64,000 nt of DNA, taken from contig NC_077239.1 of the NCBI RefSeq assembly GCF_947179165.1, positions 34,486,134 through 34,550,133 on the forward strand, in the 5' to 3' direction. Made by a program: the position numbers and the translations under genes. Of the stretch, positions 1 through 11,178 are shown piece by piece. The notes under the pieces are model-generated. The model saw only the letters and a list, made by a program, of their open reading frames with translations, ran no database searches and was not told the DNA's origin. Positions within the stretch are counted from its first letter, which is position 1; every line of letters begins with the position of its first letter. The DNA is from Solanum dulcamara. Lineage: Eukaryota > Streptophyta > Magnoliopsida > Solanales > Solanaceae.

Positions 1-2809
1 ATATATATACATAATTGATGACTTAGGAGTCATTTTCAGCAATGAACTTAGCCAAAAATGGAAAGAAAAAAATGTGAGAGCTAGAAAGAGGCAGCCATGG
101 GTTGGCTCAAATTGAGGTAAGCCTCCGACTTTTTCTATGTAAATTAATTATTTAAGGTATCCTACGGTGATATAATGGTGTTTAATATTTTAAATTAACT
201 ATTTGGGGCAGCGGAGTAGTGCCAGAAATAGTCCGCTAACTTTCAACATGTTAAGGAGCTTCCGAAGTTGATTATTAGCAAGGTATGGCTCGGCTCTCTT
301 CTCCCACTTTTGGTAAGGGTTTGGACATGGTATGCATGTATAAATATGATTAGGAAAGATAAAAATATGCACATTACTACTGAAGAAGGTGGCAGGTCGT
401 ATAGGGACTGTTTTGGCGTATTCTAGTTGACTTAAAGTTTAACTAGTGTCGTTGTTATTATGGGGTTGTATCGGGAGTTGTTTTATAGTGTTGAAGGGAT
501 GGAAACATTTCTAAATATAGGTATAAGTTCTGATGGTTTCAGCCACATCACATCCCATTTCGTAGGGTTAAGATTTTACGAAATATAGATTGAAAATAGT
601 ATTTTGAAGTCATAGTTTGAGCGGGCTATTTGGGACTTCTTTTGTGTAATGTTGAAGTGGTGTAAGTGTGTATTGTCTGCTGGTTGTTGTTACTAATATG
701 GATTCTAACGTTTGGAGTCTAATTGGAAGTTTGAATAGGGCGAGTTATAGAGGAGATGCTGCCCGAATTCCGTTAACTTCTTAACTAACTAATAGACTAG
801 TCGAGACTAGTCAAGAAAGGTGAATAAGGAATTGATTCCTATGGGTGCTTGGTTGTAGATTTAGAATCTAAAAAGTTAAAGGTTATTAATATTAGTATTA
901 CCTTCGTGTTAAATAGGTTTGGAGGACAATGAGACAAGCTGGGTTAAAAGCAATTAATAAGAGGTATGTAAAGCTTATCTCTTCTTTTCTTTTGGCATGT
1001 CTTCAAGCCAAGTAATGAATGATATGAGCTTGAGGGTAAATCTACTCATAAATTCCAAGTATAATTCACATTTCTTATTTACTCCTTTATGAAAGCACTC
1101 TCACAGTAATTGAACTAGGTCCCTCAAGCCTTCTATATTAGGGAAAGTAGTAAGTATGTGAGGCTATCCACCTTTCTCTTAGCATGTCTCTGACGTAAGT
1201 ATGATATGTATATGAAATGTGGGGAAAAATCTACTCATGAAGCTCCGAATATGATTCACGACTCCTACCTACTTCTTGAAGTGAGAGCTCCTATGCTAAT
1301 TGAGCTAGTATCTCTCACTGTCTCCTAGATGATGAAAAGCAGAGGGTATGTAAGGTTTAACTCATGTATTCTCTTGGCATGTCTTAGCCGTAAGTGGATG
1401 GTATATCTAATGTGGGGATAATTCCATTCATAGAACCCTGAGTATGGTTCAAAATTTTATTCACTTCCCGATGTTAGAATTCCTGCAATAGTTGAGTTAT
1501 GGTCTTGTAAGCCTTCTACATAATGAAAAGTATTACCCGTGAAGCCTCTCTCTCCCTTCTCTTAAAATGACTTAGTGTAAGTAAAGTGACGTGTGATATG
1601 AGTTAGAGATATTTCCATTTATAGATTCTGGATGTAACTAATGACTTGTACTCACTTTTGAATAATAAGGTCCTTAAAGTAGTTGAACTACGACCCTTGA
1701 ACCTTCTATAGGTTGAATAGTATTGGGATGTGTAAGATCCTATACCTAAGGGCTCTTGAACATGATTTATGGTTATACCTGTTGGATGTTTTATATGTTA
1801 CAGAGTTTTATGTGCACATATATGCATTATGATATACATGGATCGGGCCGAACGTACCTCGGCATATTTTGCTATATAGGGATCAGGCCATACGTTCCAT
1901 GCCATGATATATTATATACGGATCGATCCGTCGTTCTTCGGAATTATTACATGATATACGGATCAGGCCATTGTACCTTGGCATTATTATATGAGACTTA
2001 GATTGGGCCATCGTTCCTCGGCATTATTATATGATATGTGGATCAGGCCGTCATTCATTGGCGTGTACTTGCTATATACATAGATTGGGCTGTACGTTCC
2101 ACAGTGCTAATGGTACATATGTGCTTATGATGAAAATATGATGTAGTTGTTACACCAAGTCCCCGAACGGCCCGAATACAGTACGTGATGATAATATGTA
2201 TGCCTTTATTTTATAAGATGCAGGTATGGTAGATGGCTAAATGTTATACTTTTCCCCTGCATCCCTATCTCAGCTTTGGTATCAGTTATGATATTTTATG
2301 ATTTATATACTCAATACATGTATAGTACTGACCCCCTTTTTTGGGGGGGGCTACATTTCATGTCCGCAGGTACAGATGTTTATTTTGGAGAACTGCCAGC
2401 TTAGGATTTCTGCTCAGCTATGTCTGTAGTGCTTCACTATTCCGGAGCCTAGCTTTTTGGGTACTGGTTCTCCTATGTATATATTTATTTGTTTAGAGGT
2501 ACGGTAGGGGCTTTGTCCTGCCATATGTTGCTGTTACTATTCTTAAAGGTCTGTAGACATATGTATGTGGGTTGTGTGTGAGTTTTGTTCGATTATGGTT
2601 GTATGATGAGTTGTAAACGTTATGATACTATGGCAACCTTGTCGGCTTGCTTGCCCTTTCATGATATGATGCAAATGAAAGAGGCTACACATGTATGAAA
2701 ATTTTATCACCCACTAGGGGTTCATATGTATAGTTCTTATATCTGATAGTTCTGTATACGGAGGTTCAGGTCGGACCCCAATTGTAGCCTACGAGGTTGG
2801 ATCGTGATA
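1..2809 (+). repeat. LTR A1: 5' LTR of element A, left end outside window
   Basis: The sequence matches the second A LTR (from about 6549 rightward, and again 23926-26211) and ends at 2809 just before a primer-binding site. The last bases are TGATA where sister LTRs end TGACA, so the terminal CA has mutated. The window opens inside the TATA-like AT run that sits near 6549-6563 in the sister LTR, so the U3 region is missing and about 2.8 kb of an LTR estimated at 3.3-3.4 kb is present. It holds donor-like GGTAAG/GGTATG motifs at 117, 283 and 964 and a tandem repeat at 1831-2102. No coding function is visible. Confidence 0.85.
1831..2102 (+). repeat. Minisatellite of about 40-50 bp units inside LTR A1
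   Basis: About seven degenerate units follow one another, each with an AT-rich part (such as ATTATATGATATACGGATC), then a GGGCCGT or GGCCGTC core and a CGTTCCTCGGC-like part. The same array is in the other A LTR near 25230-25510. It occupies the place where B, D and E LTRs carry their CCGAGTCCC...GGGCCGGG hairpin arrays and is probably the homologous region. Confidence 0.75.
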
Positions 2810-2813
2810 GAAG

Positions 2814-2825
2814 TGGTATCAGAGC
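2814..2825 (+). other. Primer-binding site of element A (initiator tRNA-Met type)
   Basis: TGGTATCAGAGC lies 4 bases after the LTR end. It is complementary to the 3' end of plant initiator tRNA-Met, the usual primer of many plant Ty3/gypsy and Ty1/copia elements. Confidence 0.9.
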
Positions 2826-5419
2826 AGTTCGTCTTTAGAGTGTCTATAGATCGTGTCTAGTAGAGTCTTGTTTATCGATGTGTTGTGGACCACATCTATG
2901 AACAGGAGGCTACAAGACATTTAGGATATTAGTTTCCTTCATATGTAAGATCGTGTGATAGAGCTGAGTCATAGGGAATGAAATTCCTCATACTAACCTA
3001 TAATTTCAGCAAAAGGAGAATATAGATAGAAGGAAGTGACTGATGATATTGAAAGTTACAAAGCACGCAAGTAAGTAAAAGCACGAAAGATATACGTCAG
3101 GTAAGGTATTAAGGTACGATTGTAATGTAAAGTTGAAATTAAAAGGAAAGATAGCTAGGAAAGTTTAATAAGTGCAGTTCAAGTGGACATACGAGGTAAG
3201 TCAATTTTCATACTGTTGATATTGAGTGCCCTGTGTGCCTATGATATGATATGATTTGAATATATACATGCATTCCCTGTGAGGCATTATTGATATTTCC
3301 TGCGTGCAGGTGTTGAGATAGGGAGAAATACAAAGGAAACTCTGCCCAAATTTTCCTAGAAATAAAGAGAGAATGAGATACAGGGTTGTTAGTATGTCTT
3401 GAAAGGTCGTGCCCATAATAAGAATGAGATATGACTAAACTATGAGTATGGATGACCTTGAGAAATAAGTTAATGACAGAAGTGATGGTAATACTAACAA
3501 GGAGGTCAATATCGGTATGGAAAAAGAATCTAGAAAAGACTAGTGAGACTAAGGGATGATTTAGACAAAGATTAAGTGTGTTTACCTTACCTAGCCTAAT
3601 TAACCCTTAGTAGGAATCATGAAAAAGGTTGAGAAGTGTTATACTATGGGGTTTGAACACGAACATGATATAATGTGAATATAATGAGGATCGTTGTGAA
3701 AATCAGTAAAGCCTAGTGAGGCAGTGGCCAAGGATTTGACGTGGTCTGTGTGATAAGAATGTAAAGATAGGTGTGAAATGGAAAGGTGAGCTATAGAAAT
3801 AATAAGGAAGACTTATCAAGTTTGGTAAGGAAAATTTCGAAAAGGTTATATGATAACGGAAATGATAGATAGGTCATAGAGTAGTTGTGTAAAGTAGTGC
3901 ACAGAGAAGACTCCAACGTTACTAGATAACCAACCCTAAGGATTAGGGTTAAGAGCTAAAATGTGGAGTGACAGTTAAAGTCCTCTAAAAGAAATTGAAG
4001 GGTGATACATGGGGCTAAAGATTCTAGAATGAACGTGGCCCTAATGCATTGCTACCTTGAGGGTACAACTCGAGTACCGATCATCAGATAAGATTTTATA
4101 CGATATATTGAGAATTTGAAGCACCTCATGATTGTATTAACATTTCGTACAGGGGAAACCTAAAGTATAGGTGATATAAAGAAAGATATGGATATGGTGT
4201 AATATACCAAATATGTTGGAAAGGACTCATATGCATTTTCAAAGTTGAAAATAAACAGACAATGACATGGACACACCCTAAAGGGGGAAGTGGATATGAG
4301 ATAAACAAGCGTGAGATGAACCCAACCAATATGATGACGTGTTAATGTGAACACTTAAAATTTAGGTGAGATCCCATGCTGGAACGAGCTGGCAAGATCT
4401 AAAAGCCAGAAATAGATAGATAGAAGCCAAGATGATATTTGAAACTGTGTGGAGAATTATTGGTAGAGATATTGACCAATATGACATCATAGAGTGGGTG
4501 CATACAAACGAGATGAGTACGATAAGAGAATAACACTGAATAACTTAAAGATATTTTAAAGGCTAGGCTATACCTGACTAAAGGTCAAGATGTTGGCAAT
4601 AGAGTTATTGGCTACTGATATAGCAACATACAAGTAGCACAAGATGAAGGATAAGAAGTCTCTCCTAAGGTAGAATATAAGAGGACTTAAGAGTAAGTAC
4701 AGGAAGCGAAACAAAGATGACAAAATAGACTGTAACTGCGTGTCAGTATAATAAAAAATATGGAGCAGAATAAGTCAAGAGAAGAAAAGACTATGAATAG
4801 AAGTGAACGTACTTTGTACAAATTGTACAAGAATACTTCTGCAACTTATGAATGTGGGTATGTTAAGGGTGAGATCAAGTGGTTACTTGATAAAAATAAT
4901 AAGAACTCAGTAACAACAATATGATTGCAATAATTTGGGTACATCAAAGAAAAGTATGAGATGATTTGAGGCAAAACTATTGAGATATGGTTAGTATTTA
5001 GGGCAAAAGCCACAGTGAGCCCTGACATCAATCGAAGGGGGTAAAAGACAATATAGGATATGCATAAAGACTAATATGGAAACGCTAAGGCATCTTTGGA
5101 ACTAAATAAGTACCTACACATGCTCGTGTAAGGATTTCAATATGACATGGCGTAAGAGAACTAAAAAGGAAATCTGAGTAAAGGCACATTTGAATATACC
5201 TAGAGTATTATAAGTTGACATAAGAGAAATTGTGAAATAGCTTAAATAAGATCGAGCATCAAAAGCCTAATAACTTATTACAGGAGATAGGAATCCCGAC
5301 TTGGAAATAGACACGCCCAGATAAGATCTAGCAAGTTATTGATAAAGTGAAGTTTATTTGGGGAAACACTATTAACTGCCCACAGTTGACAACAGTCATA
5401 CACAGATAATTGACGTTGA

Positions 5420-5776
5420 CTCTTAGAGTTTGAAGTTAGAGATTGGAAGTTTTTAAAAGCCTCACCAATGAAAAGAGTAGTGAGATACAGACAAAAAGGG
5501 AAACTTATCCCAAGATACATTGGCCCTCATCAAATCAGTCGTAGGATAGGTAGAGCTGCCTATAAGTTGGACCTACCATCCGATTTGGGAGCAATATATC
5601 CAATTTTTCATGGCTTAATGCTTTACAAATATATAAATGAACGTTCCAGATTATATCCCGTGGACGAGGTCCACATAACAGAGGAGTTATCCTATAAGGA
5701 GAAACCTATCGATATCCTGGGTCAGCAAATTATAAGGTTGCAAACTAAGAATGTGTCTTTCATCAAAGTCCTCTGA
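5420..5776 (+). pseudogene. Integrase C-terminal remnant, element A
   Basis: The open stretch encodes LEFEVRDWKFLKASPMK, then a GKLIPRYIGP block, RRIGRAAYKLDLPSDL and a proline- and valine-rich tail, and stops in frame at the TGA after SFIKVL. This order is that of the C-terminal domain of plant Ty3/gypsy integrase, ahead of the region that normally ends near RYPHLF. Upstream sequence (about 5300-5419) still resembles the preceding part of integrase but has several stops. Downstream, integrase-like residues continue with stops to about 5860. The catalytic core (D,D,E) is missing, so this cannot be an active enzyme. It lies about 210 bp before the polypurine tract, the normal place for the end of pol. 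Confidence 0.85.
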
Positions 5777-5988
5777 CAAGATAAAAATATAGAAGAAATG
5801 ACCTAGGAAGTCAAAGAAGAGATAGAAAAGAAATAGTTGTCCCTATTCCCGATGTCTATAAGTGACCTAAACTCTTAAATTGATTGGGTTGATAAATAAG
5901 AGCCCTATGGATGAGAACTACTATAGAGAACTCTCAAAGTCCTTGTAAAACCTTATGAGCTTAATTAACATTCGAGGATGAATATTCT

Positions 5989-6002
5989 AAAAGGGGGAAG
6001 GA
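5989..6002 (+). other. Polypurine tract of element A
   Basis: AAAAGGGGGAAGGA lies immediately before the TGTTATGCCCC start of the 3' LTR. This is the normal plus-strand priming site of an LTR element. Confidence 0.9.
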
Positions 6003-6344
6003 TGTTATGCCCCACACTTTTTTGTACATGGGAACACCTATTTAGCTTCTCTAAAGCTATCATTTGATCCACATTATCTATAACATTACCAAATAACTCT
6101 AAGGAAGGGAGGATGTGATGCCCCATAATAGTGAAGGTTGGAAATAGAGTTATGAGAATCCGGAAGGAGTTGGAGGCCAAGTAATGTGTCATAGGACTCG
6201 ACTTACTTGTGTAAGCCACCGACTTGGACGTCTTACATAATTAAGCTACTTGAGAACACATCGAGCTTAAGTAGAAAGGAATACACAGGCTCTTAAAGTG
6301 AGGCAAGATTACGAACCCACAAAAGAGAAATAAGGAGACGACGC

Positions 6345-6435
6345 ACCTACTCGAAGTAAGTAGGTGGTGCACCTACTTGAAGCAAGTAGGTGATGTACCT
6401 AATTGAAGCAAGTAGGTGACTCACCTGCTTGGAGT
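6345..6435 (+). repeat. Hairpin-forming repeats in A2 U3
   Basis: Three successive copies of a CAAGTAGGTG-type arm are each followed by a near-complementary CACCTACTTG-type arm. Each pair can fold into a stem of about 10 bp with a 3-4 base loop. The same motif is at equivalent places in the B, D, E and G LTRs, upstream of the TATA-like run. Confidence 0.7.
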
Positions 6436-6548
6436 AGGCCCCACATTGCCATGTGGCAGCATATGAATGGTCGCATGGGTGAGGTGGCGCCTTAGGGGGC
6501 TGCCACATGTCACCCCTAGGGGATGCCATGTGTTACTTTTTAATAAAG

Positions 6549-6563
6549 TATATATATATATAC
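6549..6563 (+). promoter_or_regulatory. TATA-like core promoter of LTR A2
   Basis: A run TATATATATATATAC lies about 550 bp into the LTR, just before a purine-rich leader containing GAGAGAAAAATGTGAGAG. Position and composition fit the TATA box separating U3 from R. It is a prediction from sequence only. Confidence 0.55.
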
Positions 6564-7617
6564 ATAATTGATTACAAAGGAGTCATTTTCAGTAATGAAC
6601 TTAGCCAAAAATGGAGAGAAAAATGTGAGAGCTAGAAAGAGGCGGCTGGGTTGGCTCAAATTGAGGTAAACCTCCAACTTTTGCTCTGTAAATTAATTAT
6701 TTAAGTTATTCTATGGTGATATAATGGTGTTTAATAGTGTAAATTAATTATTTGGGGAAACAGAGTAGCGCCACAAATAGTCTGCTAACTTTCAGCATGT
6801 TAAGGAGCTTCTGAAGTTGATTATTAGCAAGGTATGGCTCGGTTCTCTTATCCCATATTTTGGTAAGGGTTTGGACACGTTATGCATGTATAAATGTGAG
6901 TAGGAAACATAAAAATATGCACGTTACTTCTGAAGAAGGTAGTAGGTCGTGTAGGGACTGTTTTGGCATTTTCTAGTTGACTTAAAGTTTAACTAGTGTC
7001 GTTGTTATAGTGGGGTTGTATTTGGTATTGTTTTTAGTGTTTCATGGATGGAAACTTGTCTAAATATAGGTATAAGTTCTTCTTATTGAAGCCACACCAC
7101 GTCCCATTTCGTGGGGTTAATATTTTACGAAATAAAGATTGAAAACCGTATTTTGAAGTTGTAGTTTGAGCGGGTTGTTTGGGACTTGTTTTGTGTAATG
7201 TTGAAGTGGTGTAACTGTGTATTGGCTGCTGGTTGTTGGGATTAATGTTACACCCCACTCTTTTTAAACTCGAGATGTCTCATAAGTTCCTTGGACATTA
7301 GCATGTGAGCCGGATATGCTACGACACTATCAAATGACTCCAACGAGGGGAGGATGCGATACCCCGTAGTATAGAAGGTTGGAAATGGAATCATAAGAAT
7401 CCGGAAGGAATTGGAGGCCAAGTAATGAGTCGTAGGACTCGATTTAGCTACGTAAGCTACTAACTTGGAAGTCTTACATACTTAAGCTATTGAAGTACGT
7501 ACCAAGCTTGCGTAGCATGGATTACATAGGTTCTTAAAATAAGACGAGATTACGAACCCACGAGGGAGGAAAATTTTTTGGACACGTGGCAGCCTAGGAG
7601 GGTGACACATGGCAGTA

Positions 7618-7680
7618 CCTCAAGTAGGCAGGTGACCCACCTGCTTGGGGTCAAGTAGGTGACCCACCTGCTTGGGGGAG
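7618..7680 (+). repeat. Double hairpin motif in LTR B1 U3
   Basis: Two consecutive copies of an arm-ACC-arm structure (CAAGTAGGTG ACC CACCTGCTTG) are present; arms pair over 10 positions with one G-T wobble. Equivalent pairs lie near 14510-14565 and 21345-21405, with single or altered forms near 28228-28320, 38920-38945 and 42325-42352. Confidence 0.75.
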
Positions 7681-7783
7681 GTGGACCCCACTGCCAGGTG
7701 GCAGCACCCCATTGGCCGCATGGTTGAGGTGGCCCAATAAGGGCCTGACACATGTCACCCTTAGGGGCTGACACATGTCACCT

Positions 7784-7803
7784 CATATATATATATATGT
7801 ATA
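7784..7803 (+). promoter_or_regulatory. Predicted TATA box and G-box-like palindromes of LTR B1
   Basis: A TATATATATATATGTATATG run follows two TGACACATGTCA palindromes (7747-7781). In B2 and B3 one or both palindromes read GACACGTGTCA, containing the CACGTG G-box core bound by plant bZIP/bHLH factors. Transcription would start about 25-35 bp downstream. Equivalent TATA runs: 14672-14690 (B2), 21506-21522 (B3), 28424-28436 (G), 39065-39076 (D), 42469-42482 (E). Confidence 0.55.
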
Positions 7804-7894
7804 TGACTCTTCACTTGTTCATATATCCAAAAACATCAGCCAAGCATGGAGAAAAAAACGTGAGAGAGAGAGATAGAGAGGCAGCCATGGTTTT

Positions 7895-8290
7895 TGAAGT
7901 TTAAAGGTAAGTTTCTCAATTTTCTTCCGTGAATTAATTATATAGGGTGTACCTTAAGTACTTGGATACGTATATATGTATTTTAAGATGTTCATGTAAC
8001 TAAAACTCCAGCTTTATAATTGGAATTTGGAAGAAAAAAAAGAGAAAAACGTGAAAGGAGCAAGGGAGAAGGGCTACGGATTTGACTCTTTTTGGGTAAG
8101 CTTCCGAGTTTTTGTTCCGTGAATTAATTATTTAAAGTATCCCTAAGTTGTATATTTGTTTTTAATAACCTAAAATTTCAATTTGGGGAAGCAAGGAAGT
8201 GAAACAAACAGCCGCTCCAGTTCAACGCGTTGAAGAAGTTCCGAGGCACAATTTCGGCTAGTTTTAGCCAATTTCGGGAATGGTAAGTTC
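7895..8290 (+). promoter_or_regulatory. Phased splice-donor-like motifs in LTR B1
   Basis: AAAGGTAAGTTT (GT at 7907), TTGGGTAAGCTTCC (8096) and ATGGTAAGTTCTTCC (8283) are spaced 189 and 187 bp apart. The first two are each followed by a TTCCGTGAATTAATTAT block, so the region is an imperfect tandem repeat. The pattern recurs in B2 (14793, 14982, 15168) and B3 (21626, 21816, 22002). A further AGAGGTATGTGAAG is at 8931. Use as splice sites is not shown. Confidence 0.5.
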
Positions 8291-9394
8291 TTCCTCTTTA
8301 ATTTGAAGTTTATGAGGTTAAATTAGGGTGTATTATACACCTTTGTATCTTCTGGAAGTTGGGGAAAAGGCTTGAAAAGTTCGGCATTCGAAATAAGCTA
8401 AAACGTAGTCGCTATAGTTGAATTGTCGTCGAAATAAAGTATTGCCCTTGTGAAGTACTGCTGCAGGGGTATGGCTTGTTGTTGCAGGGCCTAAATATGA
8501 TATAATGTGGGTTAGGGTGCTGCTGGTTGATTCCAAATGACCCCCCGTTGCGTATAATTAAAGGCATTACAAAATAAAGGCTAGACGCCCTATTGTGATA
8601 TCGTATTTTTGAATAAGTCGTTTGGAGTTATGTTTTATGTTGTTGGTATGAATTGCTGCAGATTGTTGTTGTTGGTTGGCTGTAGGTCTTAGGGACCTAA
8701 TTGAAAATTCGTATAGGGCACAATATAGGGGAGGTGCTGTCCAATTTCCGTTAACGCCTTAACAAACTAAAGAATTAGTCAAGGAAACCACTAAGGAAAT
8801 AGATTCCATAAATACTAATGCGTAACCTAGGATGCTGGAAAGTTAAGAGTAGTTGATATTCGTATTGATTTCCTATTGAATAGGTTCAGAAGACGACGAG
8901 ACAAGCAGTATAAAGGGTAACTCCCAAGAGGTATGTGAAGCTCTCTTTTGGTGTGTTTTTGGAATAAGTATGTAGAGTTATTCTTCTTTTCTTATGGCAT
9001 ATCTTATATATAAGTTATAAATGATATGTATATGATATTTGGGATTCAATCCATTCATATAGCCCTGAGTATTAGTCGAGACCCTCGTTTACTTCGTGAT
9101 ATCAGAACACCTGCAATAGCTGAGTAATTGCCTTTAAGTCTTCTATGTGATGAAAAGTAGTACATGCAAAGCCTCTTTTTTCTTTCCTTTAGGATGACTT
9201 AACCTTTAAGTGAAATAATATATGATATGGGTTTAGAGGTAATTCCATTTATGAACTCTGAGTGTAACTCGTGACTTGTAGTCACTTCTGACCATTTAAA
9301 GTCTGAAAGTAGTCGAGCCATTATTCTCGAGCCTACTATATAGTGAATAGTAAGTGGAGATACAAGCTCCTTTTCTTGAAGGCTCTGAAACGAT

Positions 9395-9490
9395 CAATGT
9401 CTCTGACTGCATAACTGTGTCTCTGATTGCATAACTATGTCTCTGATTGCATAACTGTGTCTTTGATTGCATAAACCATATTTCTGATTG
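9395..9490 (+). repeat. 21-bp tandem repeat in LTR B1
   Basis: About five units of CTGATTGCATAACTGTGTCT type are present. Equivalent arrays lie at 16280-16375 and 23205-23285, and on the minus strand at 56600-56705 in LTR I, which helps assign LTR I to the B family. Confidence 0.8.
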
Positions 9491-9689
9491 CATAAGCTAT
9501 GTGGCATTGTCTTGATGCATGTCTGTGATTCGTGAGGCCCCAACCGATGTAAGCTTAATGACATCTAAAGGGCACTTCGGATAAGTACCTTTCTAGTCTT
9601 CAGGTGACGGTTCACTTGACAGTTTCATCGAGTCTAAGATAATGACTTAGTTGCATATGGTTTCTCACTACTCTACTCGTTTATACTGT

Positions 9690-10250
9690 AACCCATCCTT
9701 CCTCGAGTCCCACGATGGGCCGGGAACATTATCATGCACAGTTCTACTACTTCTTTCATCGCATCCCAGGCCGGATATATATAGTTCCACGCACGAGGAG
9801 ACGATGCCGTATGTGATGTGTGATATATGTTATTGTTATGACGATATGATTATTCACCGAGTCCCGGGACGGCTGTAATGTGATAGTATATATGGTGGAA
9901 TAAGGAAGAAACACTGAGTCCCTCCTTAGAGGGCCAGGTACGGTATGTATATTATGATGGTACGCTATAGATGTACACCACTCCATTCACCGAGTCCCTC
10001 ACTAAAGGGATGGATACTTAATGTAGGAATGCATATGAGATTAGAGAGATACATTATGACCCCGAGCCCCACAGTGAACCGGGTGTAATACGATGATATG
10101 CGTGATAAGATGATACCGTGTACAAGGATATGATACCATATATAATGATATGATACCGTATACGATGATATGATGAAATGAAATACATGAAGATACGACG
10201 ATATGTGAATATAAGAATATGATTATAACACCGAGTTCACTAGAGGGCCG
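9690..10250 (+). repeat. Hairpin array CCGAGTCCC...GGGCCGGG in LTR B1
   Basis: At least five spaced copies of a unit of the type ACCGAGTCCCTCACTAAAGGG with a following GCCGG-like part are separated by AT-rich spacers such as GATATGATACCGTATAC repeats (10090-10190). CCCTC and GAGGG arms can pair around a 3-4 base loop. Equivalent arrays lie at 16575-17140, 23478-23760, 33560-33760, 41230-41410, 43878-44050 and 49860-50032, and in reverse at 30340-30530 and 55855-56400. Confidence 0.7.
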
Positions 10251-10912
10251 GGCAAAGTATAGGATGATGTATAGGATTGCGTGTCCTAAGGTGCAGGTAC
10301 CATAATTTGTTATTTGTTATACTTGTCCCCTGCACCCCTATTTCTGTTATGGTCTTAGTTACAATGTGTTATGCTTTAAATACTCAGTACATATATCGTA
10401 CTGACCCCTCTTTTCCAGAGGAGCTGCGTTTCATGCCCGCAGGTACAGATGTTCATTTTGGAGGTCCGTCAGCTTAGGAGTTCCTCTCAGCCATGTCGGA
10501 AGTGCTTCACTATTCTGGAGCTAAATTTTTGATACTGGTCATTTAATGTATATACTTGTACATTCAGGGGTACAGCGGGGGCCTTGTCCTTCCATATGTT
10601 GTTGTTACTATTCTTAGAGGTCTGTAGGCATGTATATATGTGGGTTGTGTATGTCAGTTCGATTCAGCTGGGTCCACATAATATATGATATATGTTAATA
10701 TGTTATGGCAACCTTGTCGGCTTGCGTGCCCTGTTGTGTTGTGGTACAAATAAAAAGAGCTACAGGTTTATGAAAATATTATCGCCTAGTGGGGCTTTGT
10801 TACATAATATTGTTTTATTTACAGTTCAAGTTTACCCCAGTTGATAGCTAGGTATACGGGGGGTCCAGGTCGGACCACAGTCATGGCCTATAGGGTTGGA
10901 TCGTGACAGAAG

Positions 10913-10924
10913 TGGTATCAGAGC
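10913..10924 (+). other. Primer-binding site of element B, first copy
   Basis: TGGTATCAGAGC is 4 bases after the LTR end, complementary to the 3' end of initiator tRNA-Met. Confidence 0.9.
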
Positions 10925-11178
10925 AGTTCGTCCTTGGATTGTCTGCAGACCGTGTCTAGTAGAGTCTTGGTTATCGATGTGTTGCGCGCCACATCTATAA
11001 ACATGAAACTACAGGGAATTTAAGATGTTACCTTTCTTTAGTATCTAAGATCGTGCGATAGAGCTATGTCGTTAGGACAATCCCTCCTTAAGAAACTATT
11101 ATGTATACGGTAATGTCTCTAACAAAGAAACTTTTTCTAATGTATTTTCTCATGGATATGTATAGATCGGGGTGAAGG

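Larger units (their letters stand above)
2810..6002 (+). mobile_element. Internal domain of non-autonomous Ty3/gypsy-type element A
   Basis: About 3.2 kb lie between the primer-binding site and the polypurine tract, too short for a normal gag-pol of 4.5-5 kb. I find no gag zinc knuckle, protease or reverse transcriptase motif. Recognisable parts are the leader after the PBS (GTGTCTAGTAGAGTCTTG, shared with B and D), an acceptor-like TGCGTGCAG at 3301-3309, a block near 4370-4640 shared with D (36040-36285) and J (about 62330-62590, opposite strand), and an integrase tail at 5420-5776. The 5S-derived segment of B and D is absent. Size and content resemble LARD elements. Confidence 0.75.
6003..7245 (+). 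repeat. LTR A2, left part (3' LTR of element A)
   Basis: It starts TGTTATGCCCC directly after the polypurine tract. From about 6549 it matches LTR A1 from base 1. It is interrupted at 7245 by the start of B LTR1, at a point equivalent to A1 base 696. The right-hand remainder appears at 23926 but restarts at A1-equivalent 521, so about 175 bp of A LTR is present on both sides of B. Confidence 0.85.
7246..10908 (+). repeat. LTR B1 (first of three LTRs of element B)
   Basis: The 3,663 bp LTR starts TGTTACACCCC and ends GGATCGTGACA, immediately before a primer-binding site. It is nearly the same as LTR B2 (14134-17785), with a few differences per hundred bases by eye. Parts in order: U3 with hairpin repeats (7618-7680), two TGACACATGTCA palindromes (7747-7781), TATA run (7784-7803), three phased GGTAAG motifs (7907, 8096, 8283), a 21-bp tandem repeat (9395-9490) and a hairpin array (9690-10250). 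Inserted in LTR A2. No coding capacity is seen. Confidence 0.9.

Noticed and set aside
5468..5776. An intact small host gene
   Set aside because: The protein is plainly the C-terminal part of a Ty3/gypsy integrase, next to a polypurine tract and LTR.
7241..7250. A 5-bp target-site duplication for element B (ATTAA at 7241-7245)
   Set aside because: The right end of LTR B3 is missing, so no partner can be identified; the 23926 junction shows microhomology instead.
9395..9490. Regular 21-bp repeats resembling a CRISPR array
   Set aside because: Units are directly tandem without unique spacers, degenerate, and inside a plant LTR.
10913..10924. Match to tRNA-Met sequence
   Set aside because: Only the 12-base primer-binding complement is present; there is no cloverleaf, so it is not a tRNA gene. 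The same holds at 2814, 17790 and 34408.
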